From Hepsetus odoe (Eukaryota > Chordata > Actinopteri > Characiformes > Hepsetidae), in contig CM029383.1 of assembly GCA_017165825.1 (NCBI GenBank), positions 10,158,152 through 10,222,151 on the forward strand: a DNA stretch of 64,000 nt, given 5' to 3'. The position numbers were made by a program, and so were the translations under genes. A model generated the notes under the pieces. That model did not search any database and was not told the origin of the DNA. It saw only the letters and a program-made list of their open reading frames with translations. Position 1 is the first letter of the stretch; each line of letters begins with the position of its first letter. Shown in pieces: positions 1-11,292 of the stretch.

Positions 1-699
1 CAGCTGGTATTACCCCACAGAAAGAGATGGCATCAGGATGCACTATGGGAAGAAGGTCAGCTGGCAAATGCAGAACATTGATCTTGCCAGTGTTCTGCTG
101 GGATACCTTTTACAAGCAAATTACACCTCCTCATGGCAATGGTATTCCTTGGTGGTAGGGACTTTTTATGGCATAAAGCACCCTACCAACCTTTTAAAAA
201 AAAATTCAGGAATGGATCTGGGGAAATGAAAGAGAGTTCAAGGTGTTTGCTTGGCTTTCGTTCTCAGTAAAGCAATGGGATGTGCTGGACTAATTATTTT
301 GGTCCATAGAGGCCCCATCTCATTACACAGAAGATGTAAACATTTGGTAAACTCCAGCTAAACATTTGGTGCCAGATAACGCAGCAGACTTTCAAAGGGC
401 TTGTGCAGACCTTGCCTTGACGGAACAGAGTTTAAGGTTCCAAGCAGCCTAAACCCTAAGTTTAAGCATACAGTATTGTGTGTGTTCATGTGTTCGAATG
501 TGCCAAGTGTTCGAATGTATCTTTTTTTCTAATACAAAATGCCAATGCACACTCCCACTGAACACGTGCTTACTTCAATACTGTCTCAAAGCAGTATATT
601 TCCAACAATTGCATTGCTTTCTCAGAAAAAAAAAAGAATAAGTTATGTGACTAGGTAATAGTTACATGTATCAGATCATCATCAGTGACTTTGTCACTA
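1..699. other. Unique-looking DNA, no gene recognised
   Basis: AT-rich sequence with short A and T runs. An open frame of 63 codons at 38-229 on the plus strand resembles no family I know and has no supporting splice or codon signal. I see no repeat family here. Confidence 0.5.
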
Positions 700-885
700 T
701 CGAGCAGGTAGGGGAGGAGAGGATGTTGTCCAAACTAACATCCATCATGGACAACACCTCCCACCCCCTGCATGAGACTGTACGAGTACTGAGCAGCTCA
801 TTCACACCCGCAGTGTAAGAAGGAACGGTACCGCAGGCCATTCTTACTTGCAGCCATCAGACTCCACAACTCAACCTAGCATTAC

Positions 886-924
<39 letters not shown>

Positions 925-990
925 TAATTTTCAGATTATTTTCATATTGGGATAATAAAGGATTATTCTATTCTATTCTATTTGCCTGTA
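700..990 (+). mobile_element. 3' end of a non-LTR retrotransposon (LINE)
   Basis: The plus strand encodes a decayed C-terminal LINE peptide: KLTSIMDNTSHPLHETV at about 730-780, then after a break KERYRRPFLLAAIRLHNST followed by a stop near 880. This type of C-terminus is common in fish LINEs of the CR1/L2/Rex group. The coding end is followed by an (ATT)n tract (about 890-921) and a 3' tail built of ATTCT units (about 960-988), as expected for target-primed reverse transcription. Only the last 290 bases survive; the copy is 5' truncated and non-functional. The exact clade is not certain. Confidence 0.7.
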
Positions 991-2130
991 GGGGAGTGTG
1001 TGTTTCTGCTGTATGCTCAGTCTCACATGTATGCACATGTATTTTTTCTACTAATTTTTTATTGTTCAGTTCCAGAAAGGTTAATGCAGGGTGACATATT
1101 GTCGATAAACAAGCATCAGCTGCCAAGCACAGACATTTGACATGTTATAATTTCACACTCAAACACTACACATTCAGGTCAAATGTCTTATTCTGAAGCA
1201 GTCTTGCTTATCTCATTAGAATATTCTTTTTTTGGTTTTGCTATTGCTTTTTGACAACTTTAAATGCAGGTATTTTGTAAATATTATTTGTGTGTGTCAG
1301 TTTAAAACTAAAATTTCTAAAATAATGATTTAAATGTTTAAAATCTATATTAATTCCATATGGTTTATCAGTGCTAAACATAGCTCAGTGTGACTTCTGA
1401 AGCTTTGACTTTCACAGCACACTACTGGAACTGTTTTTTGTTAACATGGAGATTCGCTAATGTTTCATTTGGGGCATGGATCCATGTCAAATGTATCTCT
1501 AGGGGTTAATAACATGTCACTGCATTTACTTTGGGCCCCTGGGTGAGGCTTCATCACAAATCAATGTGCCACTGTGCTGCTCATGAGTAATGAAGTTGAT
1601 ATTTTATGAAATGTACATAATAGCTGCTAAAAATTAAGAAAAAACCTGTAATTAGTTCACCGAATTCAACCAAAATCTACCAAATTAGGTAGGAAACCAA
1701 CCAGTAAGGACAGCAACACCAGGCTATTCAAAAAAAGATTCATGAGAATAGAAGTTTAGAGTACATAAAAAATTTTGTTAAGAAAACAAATAATTAAACA
1801 ATATAAGCACATGCATAACCCAAAGGCACATTCACCAATATAAAACAGACTAAAGCAAATTCATTCTTTATCCTATGCTGCTGGCTGCTGATGGGATGTT
1901 TATTAAGTTAGGAACAGCTACCTGAAGACCTGAATGCAATGTTTCTGTCTCTCCCCGTCTCACTTTCTCTCTGTGTGTTCTGCAAGGCTTTAAAAGATAA
2001 TACTCTTTTTGCTGAATTTATGGTGTATGTTTTTTCTTTTTTTTTTTAAACACAGACCAGCTGTCTAAATGTACTGCTGTATAATTGATGTGTTTTTGCA
2101 GGCAAGGAAGAGTGAAAGCAGAATACTGCA
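991..2130. other. Unique-looking DNA, no gene recognised
   Basis: AT-rich, with no long open frame and no recognisable transposon end. Nothing here supports a gene or RNA. Confidence 0.5.
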
Positions 2131-2133
2131 TAG

Positions 2134-2166
<33 letters not shown>

Positions 2167-2208
2167 ACGAGAAAGGGATGAGTGTCCCTCTACACCTCCT
2201 CCATCCAG

Positions 2209-2246
<38 letters not shown>
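2134..2246. repeat. Compound microsatellites (CA)n(TA)n and (CT)n
   Basis: A (CA)n tract at 2134-2156 runs into (TA)n to 2166, and a (CT)n tract lies at 2214-2246. Open frames reported across this interval on both strands arise only from dinucleotide repetition. Confidence 0.9.
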
Positions 2247-2251
<5 letters not shown>

Positions 2252-3291
2252 AACTAAAGAGAACCTAGAGCAAACATTATATTGATGTAAATGTATAAAA
2301 AAAAGTACAGGGAAGAAAAAAGCTGTACATAATTAGCTTTGGTCATGTGGTCACAGTATTAAGAGGATGTTCCACCTAAATACTAACAATCCTTCTGGCA
2401 ACAGACACAAGAAATTGCACATGCGAGTCATATGAGTAGAGTGCTGTAAACAATTGTAGTCTCTGGCTCTCCACCTATCATCTGGGCTGACAGGGCAGGT
2501 TTGGCTAGAATAATGACTACGTGGAGCAGCAGAGGTAAAAATTAATGACTGGAGAAAGAAACGCAAAGCGAGACTTGTTACTCAGGGCGTACAAATGGTT
2601 TTCTAATGAAGACTGTCATTGGACATTGACATTGGCTCTGGACAAACACAATATAAAACACATGCTTAAAGCATTCCCGCACACTCATGACCTTTGTAAA
2701 GTTGCAGAGAAAAGGCAACAGTCACTTATATATCCTGAGCCACCGCCATATATCCCACCGCCGCCATCTAACACTAGAACACTTCAGTCTTCAGTTCCCT
2801 GTGTAAAGCAACCCATGAATATTCTCACTCATAATAAATATTCATAGAGAATAATAGACTGAGTATGTTTGATAATGAATGAGAGTATGAATATGTACAT
2901 GAAGATGAATGTTTAGCTGGATGGGAATAGCCCAGAGGAGCAGTGGAGACCATATAACTTGTCAGCATTAGAGACTTAATCCCTCAAGAGACAATGAGTG
3001 AATATTCATGCTTTGACTGCATGTCACGTCCCACACCATCACAAAAAAGGCAGTTTTGCATGCTCCTACACTCTTAGAAATACAGGTCCTTAACCCCTTT
3101 CTGCTCCCTGAAGGACATTTTTTCTAAATAAAACCATCACAAGAAATAAATTACTGATTAATTTTATTTATCAGACCCTCTGGTGCATGTAAATGTAATC
3201 AAAACTCAAAAAGCCTTTAATAAAGCCTTTAAAAAGTCCCTACACTTCACTACACATTTTCTACTATGTTGCATCCAAACATGGATCTCCA

Positions 3292-3295
<4 letters not shown>
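2247..3295. other. Unique-looking DNA, no gene recognised
   Basis: No gene is supported. A plus-strand frame of 100 codons at 2545-2847 has no recognisable motif. The segment near 3070-3130 (ACTCTTAGAAATACAGGTCC) resembles a short interspersed fish repeat, but I could not define its ends. Confidence 0.45.

Positions 3296-3372
<77 letters not shown>
3296..3372. repeat. (TA)n(CA)n microsatellite abutting a Tc1-like end
   Basis: About 42 bases of (TA)n followed by about 36 bases of (CA)n. The CA tract runs directly into the left terminal repeat of a Tc1-like MITE at 3372, so the usual TA target duplication on this side lies in or was absorbed by the microsatellite. Confidence 0.9.
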
Positions 3373-3376
<4 letters not shown>

Positions 3377-3912
3377 CTGTGCAAAAGTTTTAGGCAGGTG
3401 TGGAAAAAATGCTGTAAACAAAGAATGCTTTCAAAATGGAAGTGTTAATCATTTATTTTCATCAATCATCAAAATGTAGTGAATGAACAAAAGAGAAATT
3501 TAAATCAAATTGATATTTGGTGTGACCACCCTTTGCCTTCAAAACAGCATCAATTCTTCTAGGTACACTTGCACACAGTTTTTGAAGGAACTCGGCTGGT
3601 AGGTTGTTCTTAGAGAACTAAACATAGATCTTCTGTGGATGTAGGCTTCTTCACATCCTTCTGTCTCTTCATGTAATCCCAGACACACTCGATGATGTTG
3701 AGATCAGGGTTCTGTGGGGGCCATAAGAATTGATCCTGGTTTGAAGGCAAAAGGTAGTAACACCAAATATTGATTTGATTTAGATTTTTCTTTTGTTTGT
3801 TCACTTTGCATTTTGTAAATTGATAAAAATAAACAATCATTCTTTATATTTCTGAAAGCATTCTTTGTTTACAGCATTTTTTCCACACCTGCCTAAAACT
3901 TTTGCACCGTAC
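3372..3912 (-). mobile_element. Tc1-like MITE, copy 1 (CAGTACTGTGCAAAAG ends)
   Basis: Terminal inverted repeats of about 65 bases read CAGTACTGTGCAAAAGTTTT on the left and the complement on the right, with small differences (GCACCGTAC). The interior retains the end of a Tc1-like transposase on the minus strand: WPPQNPDLNIIECVWDYMKR at about 3655-3725, which carries the last catalytic acidic region of the DDE/DD34E fold. The rest of the transposase is deleted, so the copy could only be moved in trans. Four more copies of this family lie in the window. Confidence 0.8.
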
Positions 3913-4406
3913 TTTATATGACCAGAAGAAATGGAGACGACTGATTTACCTGACTGTAGGCCAAATGTATAGATAAACATAAGCCAAGTGTATGTTTCAC
4001 TGCTGTTTGCTAATTCAAAATCCTAAAGCATTCTAATCATTCTCAAGCATTTTTTATCTTTTCATACTGGGCCTATTCCAGCATTTCAAATTGTCTGAGA
4101 TCACAGAGTCAAGGGTTTATGAACATGTCAAACAAGCCAATGTAAACAAGTGATTTGATGTGAAAAAGGTAATAGACAGTTTTGCATTTTCTAAAGGTCC
4201 ACCGTTCTTGCAGAATTTTTGTAGGGAAAAAAAAATAAAAAATACTCAGAGTGTAGTTGCTTATGAGCAACAGCACTAGCATATTAAAATAAGCTACAAG
4301 CAATCAGTTTTACAATTTTACAGTTTTTACAGTGGTTAAATAAAGGTAAACATAATGCGACCTCTGATGAAATCAATCTGTGATGCTGGGTGGCTTGCTG
4401 CTTAAA
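3913..4406. other. Unique-looking DNA, no gene recognised
   Basis: AT-rich, with no repeat family or coding signal that I can support. Confidence 0.5.
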
Positions 4407-4411
4407 TAAAG

Positions 4412-4673
4412 TGTCATGTTGCGGAGGGGAAAAAGAGGCGCAAGTGCATGGCGGCGATCTTAGAGGGTTTATTTGAGAAACAAATGAACGTAGGGATACA
4501 AAAAAACACGGGTGAGCCACAACAATGAACAGGCGAGTCTGGGTTGGTCTGGAACTCCTTAAATACTAAGCTAGCCAGGTGTGAGGGATTGGGCGGTGAT
4601 GGTAATTGGGTGTGCTGGAAAACATGCCTCGGTCCCGGTCACCGGAGTTCTGACCATGTCGTGAACCGTGACA
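4412..4673 (-). mobile_element. Solo LTR of a Ty3/gypsy element, related in ends to the chromovirus
   Basis: The segment begins TGTCATGTTG and ends CCGTGACA, an inverted TGTCA/TGACA pair like that of the chromovirus LTRs at 36615 and 41202. It is flanked by the perfect 5-bp duplication TAAAG (4407-4411 and 4674-4678). On the minus strand a TATA-like TATTTAAG is followed about 80 bases later by an AATAAA signal, giving promoter then polyadenylation order. No internal coding region adjoins it, so this is the product of LTR-LTR recombination. The interior differs strongly from the chromovirus LTR, so it belongs to a different family. Confidence 0.85.
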
Positions 4674-4678
4674 TAAAG

Positions 4679-4834
4679 CATCAAAATACAATATAATAAT
4701 ACAATAAAAACAATAAAAATCTACAAGCTACAAGCAATAATATGCTGTTATTTTATAGTGGGTAAAATATGTTAGGCACAACATGACCCATGTTAAAATC
4801 ACCCTATAACCTCAAATGTCTTATTGCTTTTATA
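4679..4834. other. Short unique segment
   Basis: AT-rich spacer between a solo LTR and a truncated Tc1 end. Nothing is recognised in it. Confidence 0.4.
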
Positions 4835-5097
4835 AAGCATCAACACACAATATAGTACACATTGTACAAAGTACTGACTTTGGGGGGAGGGGGGGGGCAG
4901 TTATGCACACTAAAGTTTTCTGTTATTTTGTCATATTTTTTGTTTACTTCACAATAAAAAACAAAGTCTTCAAAGTTGTAGGCATGTTCTGTAAATGAAA
5001 TTCTGCAAATTCTCAAACAATCCATTTTAATTCCAGGTTGTGAGGCAACAAAACATGAAAAATGCCAAGGGGGTGAATACTTTTGCAAGGCACTGTA
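4835..5097 (+). mobile_element. Truncated right end of a Tc1-like transposon
   Basis: The segment ends in GAATACTTTTGCAAGGCACTG followed by TA, a terminal repeat well known in fish Tc1-like elements. The preceding 250 bases (the G-run at about 4880-4898, the CACAATAAAAAACAAAG stretch and the AACATGAAAAATGCCAAGG stretch) match the long terminal repeat arm of that group from memory. No partner left end is present nearby and no transposase remains, so it is a 5'-truncated relic. Confidence 0.7.
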
Positions 5098-5951
5098 ACA
5101 AAAAAATCAGTCATTTTTAAAACTGAAAATAAACAAAACAATATGCTTTAGGGCATTTGTAAGGCTGGATTTTGTGTGAAACTCCCACAATGTTGCCAGG
5201 TTCTCAGAATGTTTAATCCTATCAGGCTAAATGCTTTGTGGTGATACACCTTGAGAATGTATTAATATACATCTCTCATGCTGCTAAAGGACTTGTACTA
5301 AGTGCTTGTCCACAATAGCCATATTAAACTGGATCACTATGTGGAACAACCAAGGATATCTGTTTGCTCTGTTTGTACTGTCCCTATGTGACAATGACAC
5401 TGCTGTTAAAATAGTAAAATAATAGGCAGTAATAGCATAGAAAATGTATCTAGATGCTGTTCCCCACTTTGTCCTCAGCACCTGGACTCAGCATGTGGAA
5501 AGATGCAGAGGATTAATCTCAGATCAGCTTGCAGTCATTTCACAGCAGAGCAGTTTCACAGCAAGGCTCCAGGACATGGCAAAGTCAGTGCACCGTATCA
5601 GGACAAGTATGCATGCAGTTAGGGATGAACCTGTCACAGTGAGGTATTAGCGGGCTCTGTGTGTTTTCCATGTTCTCCACATGAAGAATGGTCAAGACTG
5701 GGCCTCTGGCCTTTTCACAGCCACCTCAGAGTAACAGTATAGCAGTTTAGCAACGAGGGCCTGGCTTACTGATAAATTTCCTGCTGTCACATGTTGTCAC
5801 ACCCCTTTAGCATGTTTTAATTTGGTGTTTCTTCATACCCTAACCACATGTGCATTTTAGGCAGAAGATACACTCTAAGAAATTCCTTGACAACGCACAC
5901 TTTTTGATATTTAAAAAATATTTCCCTTTCTGAATGGACTGCAGACCTGTA
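5098..5951. other. Unique-looking DNA, no gene recognised
   Basis: Mixed-composition DNA without repeats that I can name. A 68-codon plus-strand frame at 5444-5650 has no recognised motif. The block at about 5455-5710 is less AT-rich than its surroundings and could be conserved sequence, but I have no positive evidence. Confidence 0.4.
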
Positions 5952-6130
5952 TGGGGTGGTGGTGGTTTAGTGGTAGGATACTTGCCTATGAACCAAGAGG
6001 TTGCATGTTTGAATCCTACCTCCAGCACTACCAACATTGAGATCCTGAGCAAAACCCTGACTGTCCCTGTAATCTGGAATTGTAAGTTGCTCTGAATAAG
6101 AGCATCAGTTATATGCCATAAATGTAAATG
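5952..6130 (+). mobile_element. tRNA-derived SINE, type B, copy 1
   Basis: The head GGGGTGGTGGTGGTTTAGTGG contains an A-box-like TAGTGG motif, and GTTTGAATCCTACC resembles a decayed B box (GGTTCGAATCC). The tail GTAAGTTGCTCTGAATAAGAGCATCAG is the LINE-type 3' tail shared by many fish SINEs (V-SINE-like), ending in ATAAATGTAAATG. Three more copies, all on the minus strand, lie at about 15.3, 51.3 and 62.8 kb. Confidence 0.8.
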
Positions 6131-6752
6131 AAGGAGACAGTCAGAGAGGCAGAACCAGTCTTAGGGTGGGGCATTCACCAGACAGTGAAACCTGCATGAC
6201 TTTGTGAATAGTGAGAGGACTGCCACTAATGACATTGCACTAATCCTGTAAATGCACTGGGTTATGGTTAATGATGACACACAATGTGAACTGCTCTAAA
6301 TGTCAGTTTTAACCATGTCACTTTTATTTTCATACATCTCCCCCACCACTTTTCACCACACCTGCTAATGCAGACTCAACCCAGGTACTAATAAAAGCTA
6401 ATTCAAAGAAATGCATGCAATACTACATTAAAATTGGAAAGCAAAAAACATAAAAATAACACAAAAAAAAACAGTAACAGACCATTTTTTAAGGACCACA
6501 GATTTATCTATACAATATATATTTGAGGTGTATTCACTACATGCTATTTTAGTTTCAGGGACCTCAAGGCAATAAAACAACCCAGTAAATAGGTTCATGG
6601 AAGTTTTACCATTTCAGATTCATCAATACAGAACAAAATTGCATTTAAATTCAAAGAATCATCAGTCAATGAAAAAGAACCAAATTGGAAATCACTGAAG
6701 AATGTAAGAAAGCTGTAATTGATAAGCCAATCACCAAAAGCATTCATTCAGC
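6131..6752. other. Unique-looking DNA, no gene recognised
   Basis: AT-rich, with no coding signal or repeat family recognised. Confidence 0.5.
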
Positions 6753-7018
6753 GGGGCAGTGGTGGCCTAGTGGTTAGGGAGTTGGCCCCGCATCAGAAGA
6801 TTGTGGGTTCGATTCCCTCACAAGTAGGTTGCCCTGAGGTACCCCTGAGCAAGGAACCGTCCCCATCACTGCTCCCTGGGCGCTTTCAATAGCTGCCCAC
6901 TGCTGCATGGTGTTTGTGTGCATGGGTTAAAAGCAGAGGTCCAATTTCGTTGTGGTTCACGCTTGCTGTGCTGTGACCTTGCAATGACAAGGGTTGTCAC
7001 TTTCACTTTTTTTTTTTT
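6753..7018 (+). mobile_element. tRNA-derived SINE, type A, copy 1 (near full length)
   Basis: It starts GGGGCAGTGGTGGCCTAGTGG (A-box region TGGCCTAGTGG) and carries the B-box-like GGGTTCGATTCCC at about 6806-6818, both internal RNA polymerase III promoter elements. The body (GTTGCCCTGAGGTACCC, CAATAGCTGCCCACTGCTGC) and the end GACAAGGGTTGTCACTTTC are shared with copies at 8.4 and 21.8 kb. It ends in a T run. No protein is encoded; movement would depend on a partner LINE. Confidence 0.85.
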
Positions 7019-7387
7019 CATTATGACTGAACAGGAATGTGACAGACATTGAGCACAGACTAGAATAGAAACTTCTGTTTTTGTCTTTAAGACTAAATAA
7101 TGCATACAATCATCAGTGTAGTCACCCCATACATTTCCTGTTTCCCAAACTGAACTTTGCTCCAGTGTGTTTGGTCTAATATGAGCTGAGCTTTAGTACA
7201 TTTGAAGGCTAAAGAGCAAATGAATAGTGTGTCACCAAAACTCTTTTACATACAGAGTGTGACCCCACTCCTCCACCCGAAAGTGCTGCATAAATCCCCC
7301 TTTGACACTGAGGCTGCTTTTAACAAGTCAATTAGCCTTATAGTTTCTTAGTAGAAATGGAGAGCATGAAAGAGAAAGAGTGAGAGA

Positions 7388-7432
<45 letters not shown>

Positions 7433-8392
7433 GGGGAGGGAGCAAGTGAGTGAATGATGGAGGGCTATAGAAATGGGCTGAGGATTAGTGTGCCGCATGT
7501 CTTTTCTTTTTCCTGTTGTGCTCTGTGCTGAAAGCAAAAATTAAAAACCCTTGTGTGAATAGTATCCCAAATGGATGAGGTCTGAAAAAAGAGATTAAAT
7601 GAAAAGCATAGAAAACACACAACAGATAACAACAGATTTGGGTCAAGGTCAGTGACCAGTTATTGAAAGGGCTGAACAGATTGTCACTCTGGGTCCACCA
7701 GGGGACAATTGTTTACAGCCAACTTTTGCTGACAGAAACTCTTTATTCATAATAGCACTGTGAACATACACTAAGCAAGGCATGAAAGCCATTATTGAAA
7801 CCATATGCAGCATGCTACACAGTGAACAACTACAAGGTTCCTCACTTTCACTAGTCAGAGTACAAACATTTGTATAATATTGCTGCTGATGTAAAAAAAC
7901 ATTGTAAAATATATCTCTAATATATTAACTATATAGCAAAGAGTTAATGTTATTGAATGTTAATGTATTTTATGTTTTCGTTACTTTCTTTATGCTATGA
8001 CATTACATTTGTAACTATTCTCTTTTTGCATTCATCAAAAAATGTAAAGACGAGCAGGCTTTAAATCAAGTACTCAATGTGTTAGTGGTTTTATGTAAAA
8101 TGGTTCATAGAAAAATAATTACATTTCTTTATAATGGTGATGGGAAGAAGGAGTAAATGACTGCAGTACAAATATAATGGCTCTAGTCCAAAATACTTCT
8201 TTATCATCCAAAAACAACCAGTAAACCTGTCATGTGGCTTCATAATGTTTGCATTTAAAATCAAATGTTTTAGGCCAAAACTCAGACATCAGCCTGCAAC
8301 AATTTCAAGTTGTGGGTTTTTGTAATGTAGATCTTAGAGCAGTATTTTAAACCTACTGTAATTACTCTGTTAACTTCATTAACTTCATTAAC
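7019..8392. other. Unique-looking DNA with one (GA)n tract
   Basis: A (GA)n tract lies at 7394-7429 inside a wider purine-rich stretch (about 7355-7450). The minus-strand frame at 7328-7537 is produced by it. The rest is AT-rich with nothing recognised. Confidence 0.5.
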
Positions 8393-8652
8393 GGGGCAGC
8401 GGTGGCCTAGTGGTTAGGGCATTAGCCGCATGATCGGAGGATCAGGGGTTCAAACCCCTTCCCAATAGGTTGCCCTGAGGTACCCTTGAGCAAGGAACCG
8501 TCCCCATCACTGCTCCCCGGGCGCTTTCAATAGCTGCCCACTGCTGCACGGGTTTGAGTGTGCATGGGAAAATGCAGAGGTCCAATTTCGTTGTGGTTCA
8601 TGTGTGCTGTGCCGTGACCTCGCAATGACAAGGGTTGTCACTTTAACTTTCA
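8393..8652 (+). mobile_element. tRNA-derived SINE, type A, copy 2 (near full length)
   Basis: Same body as the copy at 6753: A box in GGCCTAGTGGTTAGGG, a B-box-like GGGTTCAAACCCC and the end GACAAGGGTTGTCACTTT. It is preceded by AACTTCATTAACTTCATTAAC and followed by AACTTTCATTTA, which may be imperfect target-site duplicates. Confidence 0.85.
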
Positions 8653-9098
8653 TTTATGCAAATTAAATTTTGAAAAATTGGTGGAGTTCCTCTTCATTGT
8701 TATTTTTAAATATGAACCATAGTATTTAGATATTCTCATATAAGGTCAAAGGGCGTGAAACTAAACAAATTTTCTTTGAGATTCTTTGAGATAAGACTGA
8801 TATCTTACACAAACCTTTGTTGCTCTTTTCTTTATGCTACATGTCCACTCAAGGCCACTGTGACTGCACTGACCCCAAGGCACCCTGGTGGTTTCCCCAC
8901 AAGTATAGCACAGTTTATGTATATTACAATTAGATTCTGTTTCAAAGAGCCCTTTTTAGCCATACTGGCCCGAGACAGTTGGTTGCATAAGCCTACACCT
9001 ACAAAGATTAAGAGCAAGAGGTAGAGTAATCAATAAAGATAAACAAAGATAACTGAAAAGTCTGACCACTGTGTCATTATACATAAGAAAATGTGTGA
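8653..9098. other. Unique-looking DNA, no gene recognised
   Basis: Overlapping open frames of 89 and 61 codons on opposite strands at 8755-9024 lack known motifs. I do not call a gene. Confidence 0.45.
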
Positions 9099-9147
9099 GC
9101 AGAGGAAGGGGGGAGGGGGGTGGGAGGGAAGACAAAAGAGAAAGAGA

Positions 9148-9186
<39 letters not shown>
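9099..9186. repeat. Polypurine tract with (GA)n
   Basis: An almost pure purine run on the plus strand that ends in (GA)n at 9155-9186. It is the source of the RERERE-type peptide in the 133-codon frame at 9091-9492, which I therefore reject as a gene. Confidence 0.85.
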
Positions 9187-9189
<3 letters not shown>

Positions 9190-10489
9190 AGAAGCAGCAG
9201 GAAAGACAGGGTGAAAAAAGATGGAAGTAATTTCAAAAAACTTGCAGCAGTAAGCTGTTTTGTAAAGGTCTTCAGACAGAAAGGCATGTCTCGCAAAGGC
9301 AAGGACAACACGTCAAAGAGACAGCTTTTACCAAGCTACTTAAAGAGCAAGTTGTCCTTCAGGAGAGCAGAATTTATGACTCTCATACATGCATATACGC
9401 TGTGGCATTCTTGTAGAGATATTTCACAAGTAGCTGCACACAGTGTTGTAAGAAAACAACCATTAAGATACAACATCCCAGTCACACCTTGAGAAAAGGC
9501 CTTGGTGCAATGAATTTTCTTCAATGGCTCTGGTCAATGGCTATCTTAGGCTTCATTTGGACAAGAAGCTCAGATCCGATCTGATTTTAGTGCGAACAAC
9601 AAAAAGCTACATTGAAGCGCATGACTCGAATATGATCCTATGTCATTTTGGTGTTTGTTGACATCAAAATGTGTGACCAATGTCAGTGCTGCATATCACA
9701 TGTACTCAAAAAGGGGTCTGCATTTTCAAATTGACAATTCCCTGACATAAAACACATGAATTGTGATGTCTTTAAGTAACAGGTTTTCATAAAATTTTGA
9801 GATTTAATGAAAATACTTTAAAATCTATTTATTTGGTTCCAAATACAACTCAGTTGGAAATGTATGGCAGATAAACAAATTCATTTCAAATATTGACATC
9901 CATTCTCCTGGCACAATTTTATTATTGTTATTATTATTTATGTTATTATTATATGTACATATAATTTTATTGGATGGTCCACTTTAAATGATCAGCTTGC
10001 AGTACATAATGTTGTCTCTGACTAACATTCAACTGTCTATTTGAAGCAACTTGAAACTTTTAATCAAAGCTCCAGTGGGGGGAAAAAAAACACAGAAGAA
10101 CAGGGCTCCCTATCTTGGTAACTGACATGGCAAAAATCAAGAGTGTCTAGTGTCATTTTCTGATGCCCTATGATATGATAATGTTTTGCTATCTATTTTA
10201 TTCTCAGATGGCTGTAGAATCTGGCAGGATTCTATGTGCTGAATTTCACATGCTGTCACAATGAGTCTGTTTGGACCAGGTGTTTTAATCAGTCCTGCTT
10301 TCCTTAGATCAGAAAGGCATTTTTTTTTGCTTCTTCTGTATTTTTAAGTCCTTTTATGAGCAATTTGATGGACTGTGGTGCTCCACATTTACAACACACA
10401 CATTCACAGCCACACAAATACACTAATCCATGTGACTGAAGAGCTCTCAGTCAGTTAATTAAATTTGCCAGTGATCCACTACTCTCGCT

Positions 10490-10490
<1 letters not shown>
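9187..10490. other. Unique-looking DNA, no gene recognised
   Basis: AT-rich, with short ATT repeats at about 9920-9950. No transposon ends or coding signal recognised. Confidence 0.5.

Positions 10491-10537
<47 letters not shown>
10491..10537. repeat. (CA)n(GA)n microsatellite
   Basis: (CA)n at 10491-10502 continues as (GA)n to 10537, directly against the first unit of a 57-bp tandem duplication. Confidence 0.9.
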
Positions 10538-10539
<2 letters not shown>

Positions 10540-10648
10540 CAGTGGAACAGGACCAAAACAATAGCAGTTTTTCTATTTATCACATAGAACAGAGTCCAGT
10601 GGAACAGGACCAAAACAATAGCAGTTTTTCTATTTATCACATAGAACA
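10535..10648. repeat. Perfect 57-bp tandem duplication
   Basis: Two identical units, 10535-10591 and 10592-10648, each starting GAGTCCAGTGGAACAGG and ending CACATAGAACA. No mismatch between units is visible. Identity suggests a recent duplication, or an artefact of assembly beside the GA microsatellite. Confidence 0.95.
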
Positions 10649-11251
10649 GAAGAGAGGGTTATATTTCACTGAGGGGGTGTTGGGATTAGAGGCGCCAGGA
10701 TGGTGATCTATGTGCATTATATTGTTAAATTGCATTGGGTTTATTCCAAAGCAATGAAAAAATAGTGTTACAACAGTGTGCTTGTTTGTTTTGTGTAGGT
10801 GTGTGTTTGTTTTTACTGTGTAGTAAGGGCAAAATGTCCAGATTTTGTCAGAAAGCACAGGAAATGGCATAAAACAGAACATAAACAACCAGATGGATTC
10901 ATACAGATTGTGTCACATTACACATTTTGCAGATTCCATTTAAACTTTTCACAAAATGGCTTAAGGGAGTATCAAAGGGAGTGTCGGAAACCTGGGCCAG
11001 CCATCATTTCTTCTCTAAAACTTTGTTCAACATCCCCTTGCCTTAATTACATTGTCAGTCCTGTCAGGTATAGATTACACAATTCCCTGAAGATACAAGT
11101 CTCTTTTATTTTAGCCCACAATTTTATGATCTAGCCAAATATTTCACCTAGAGTTAATCTCTTCCTAATTCAACAAGGCATTCACCCCCCACCCCCAAAT
11201 ATAAAACATGGGACTGAGGACCGGTGATTTTGCTGGATTCTTGTTGGATCT

Positions 11252-11253
<2 letters not shown>
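10649..11253. other. Unique-looking DNA, no gene recognised
   Basis: A 111-codon plus-strand frame at 10799-11134 has a cysteine-rich start and no recognisable domain. An unrelated 83-codon frame overlaps on the minus strand. Neither is supported as a gene. Confidence 0.45.

Positions 11254-11290
<37 letters not shown>
11254..11290. repeat. (CA)n microsatellite
   Basis: About 18 CA units. Confidence 0.9.

Positions 11291-11292
<2 letters not shown>

Noticed and set aside
2018..2285. Opposed frames over (CA)n and (CT)n
   Set aside because: Dinucleotide repeats stay open in several frames without coding meaning.
3070..3140. Short interspersed repeat starting ACTCTTAGAAATACAGGTCC
   Set aside because: Resembles a fish MITE-like motif but I could find no second end or target duplication.
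6753..7018. Functional tRNA gene
   Set aside because: A and B boxes are present, but the sequence continues into a shared SINE body and has no cloverleaf that I can draw; the same holds for all other SINE heads.
9091..9492. 133-codon plus-strand open frame
   Set aside because: The first third is KRKRGERERERE-type translation of a purine tract, the rest has no motif, and a minus-strand frame overlaps it.
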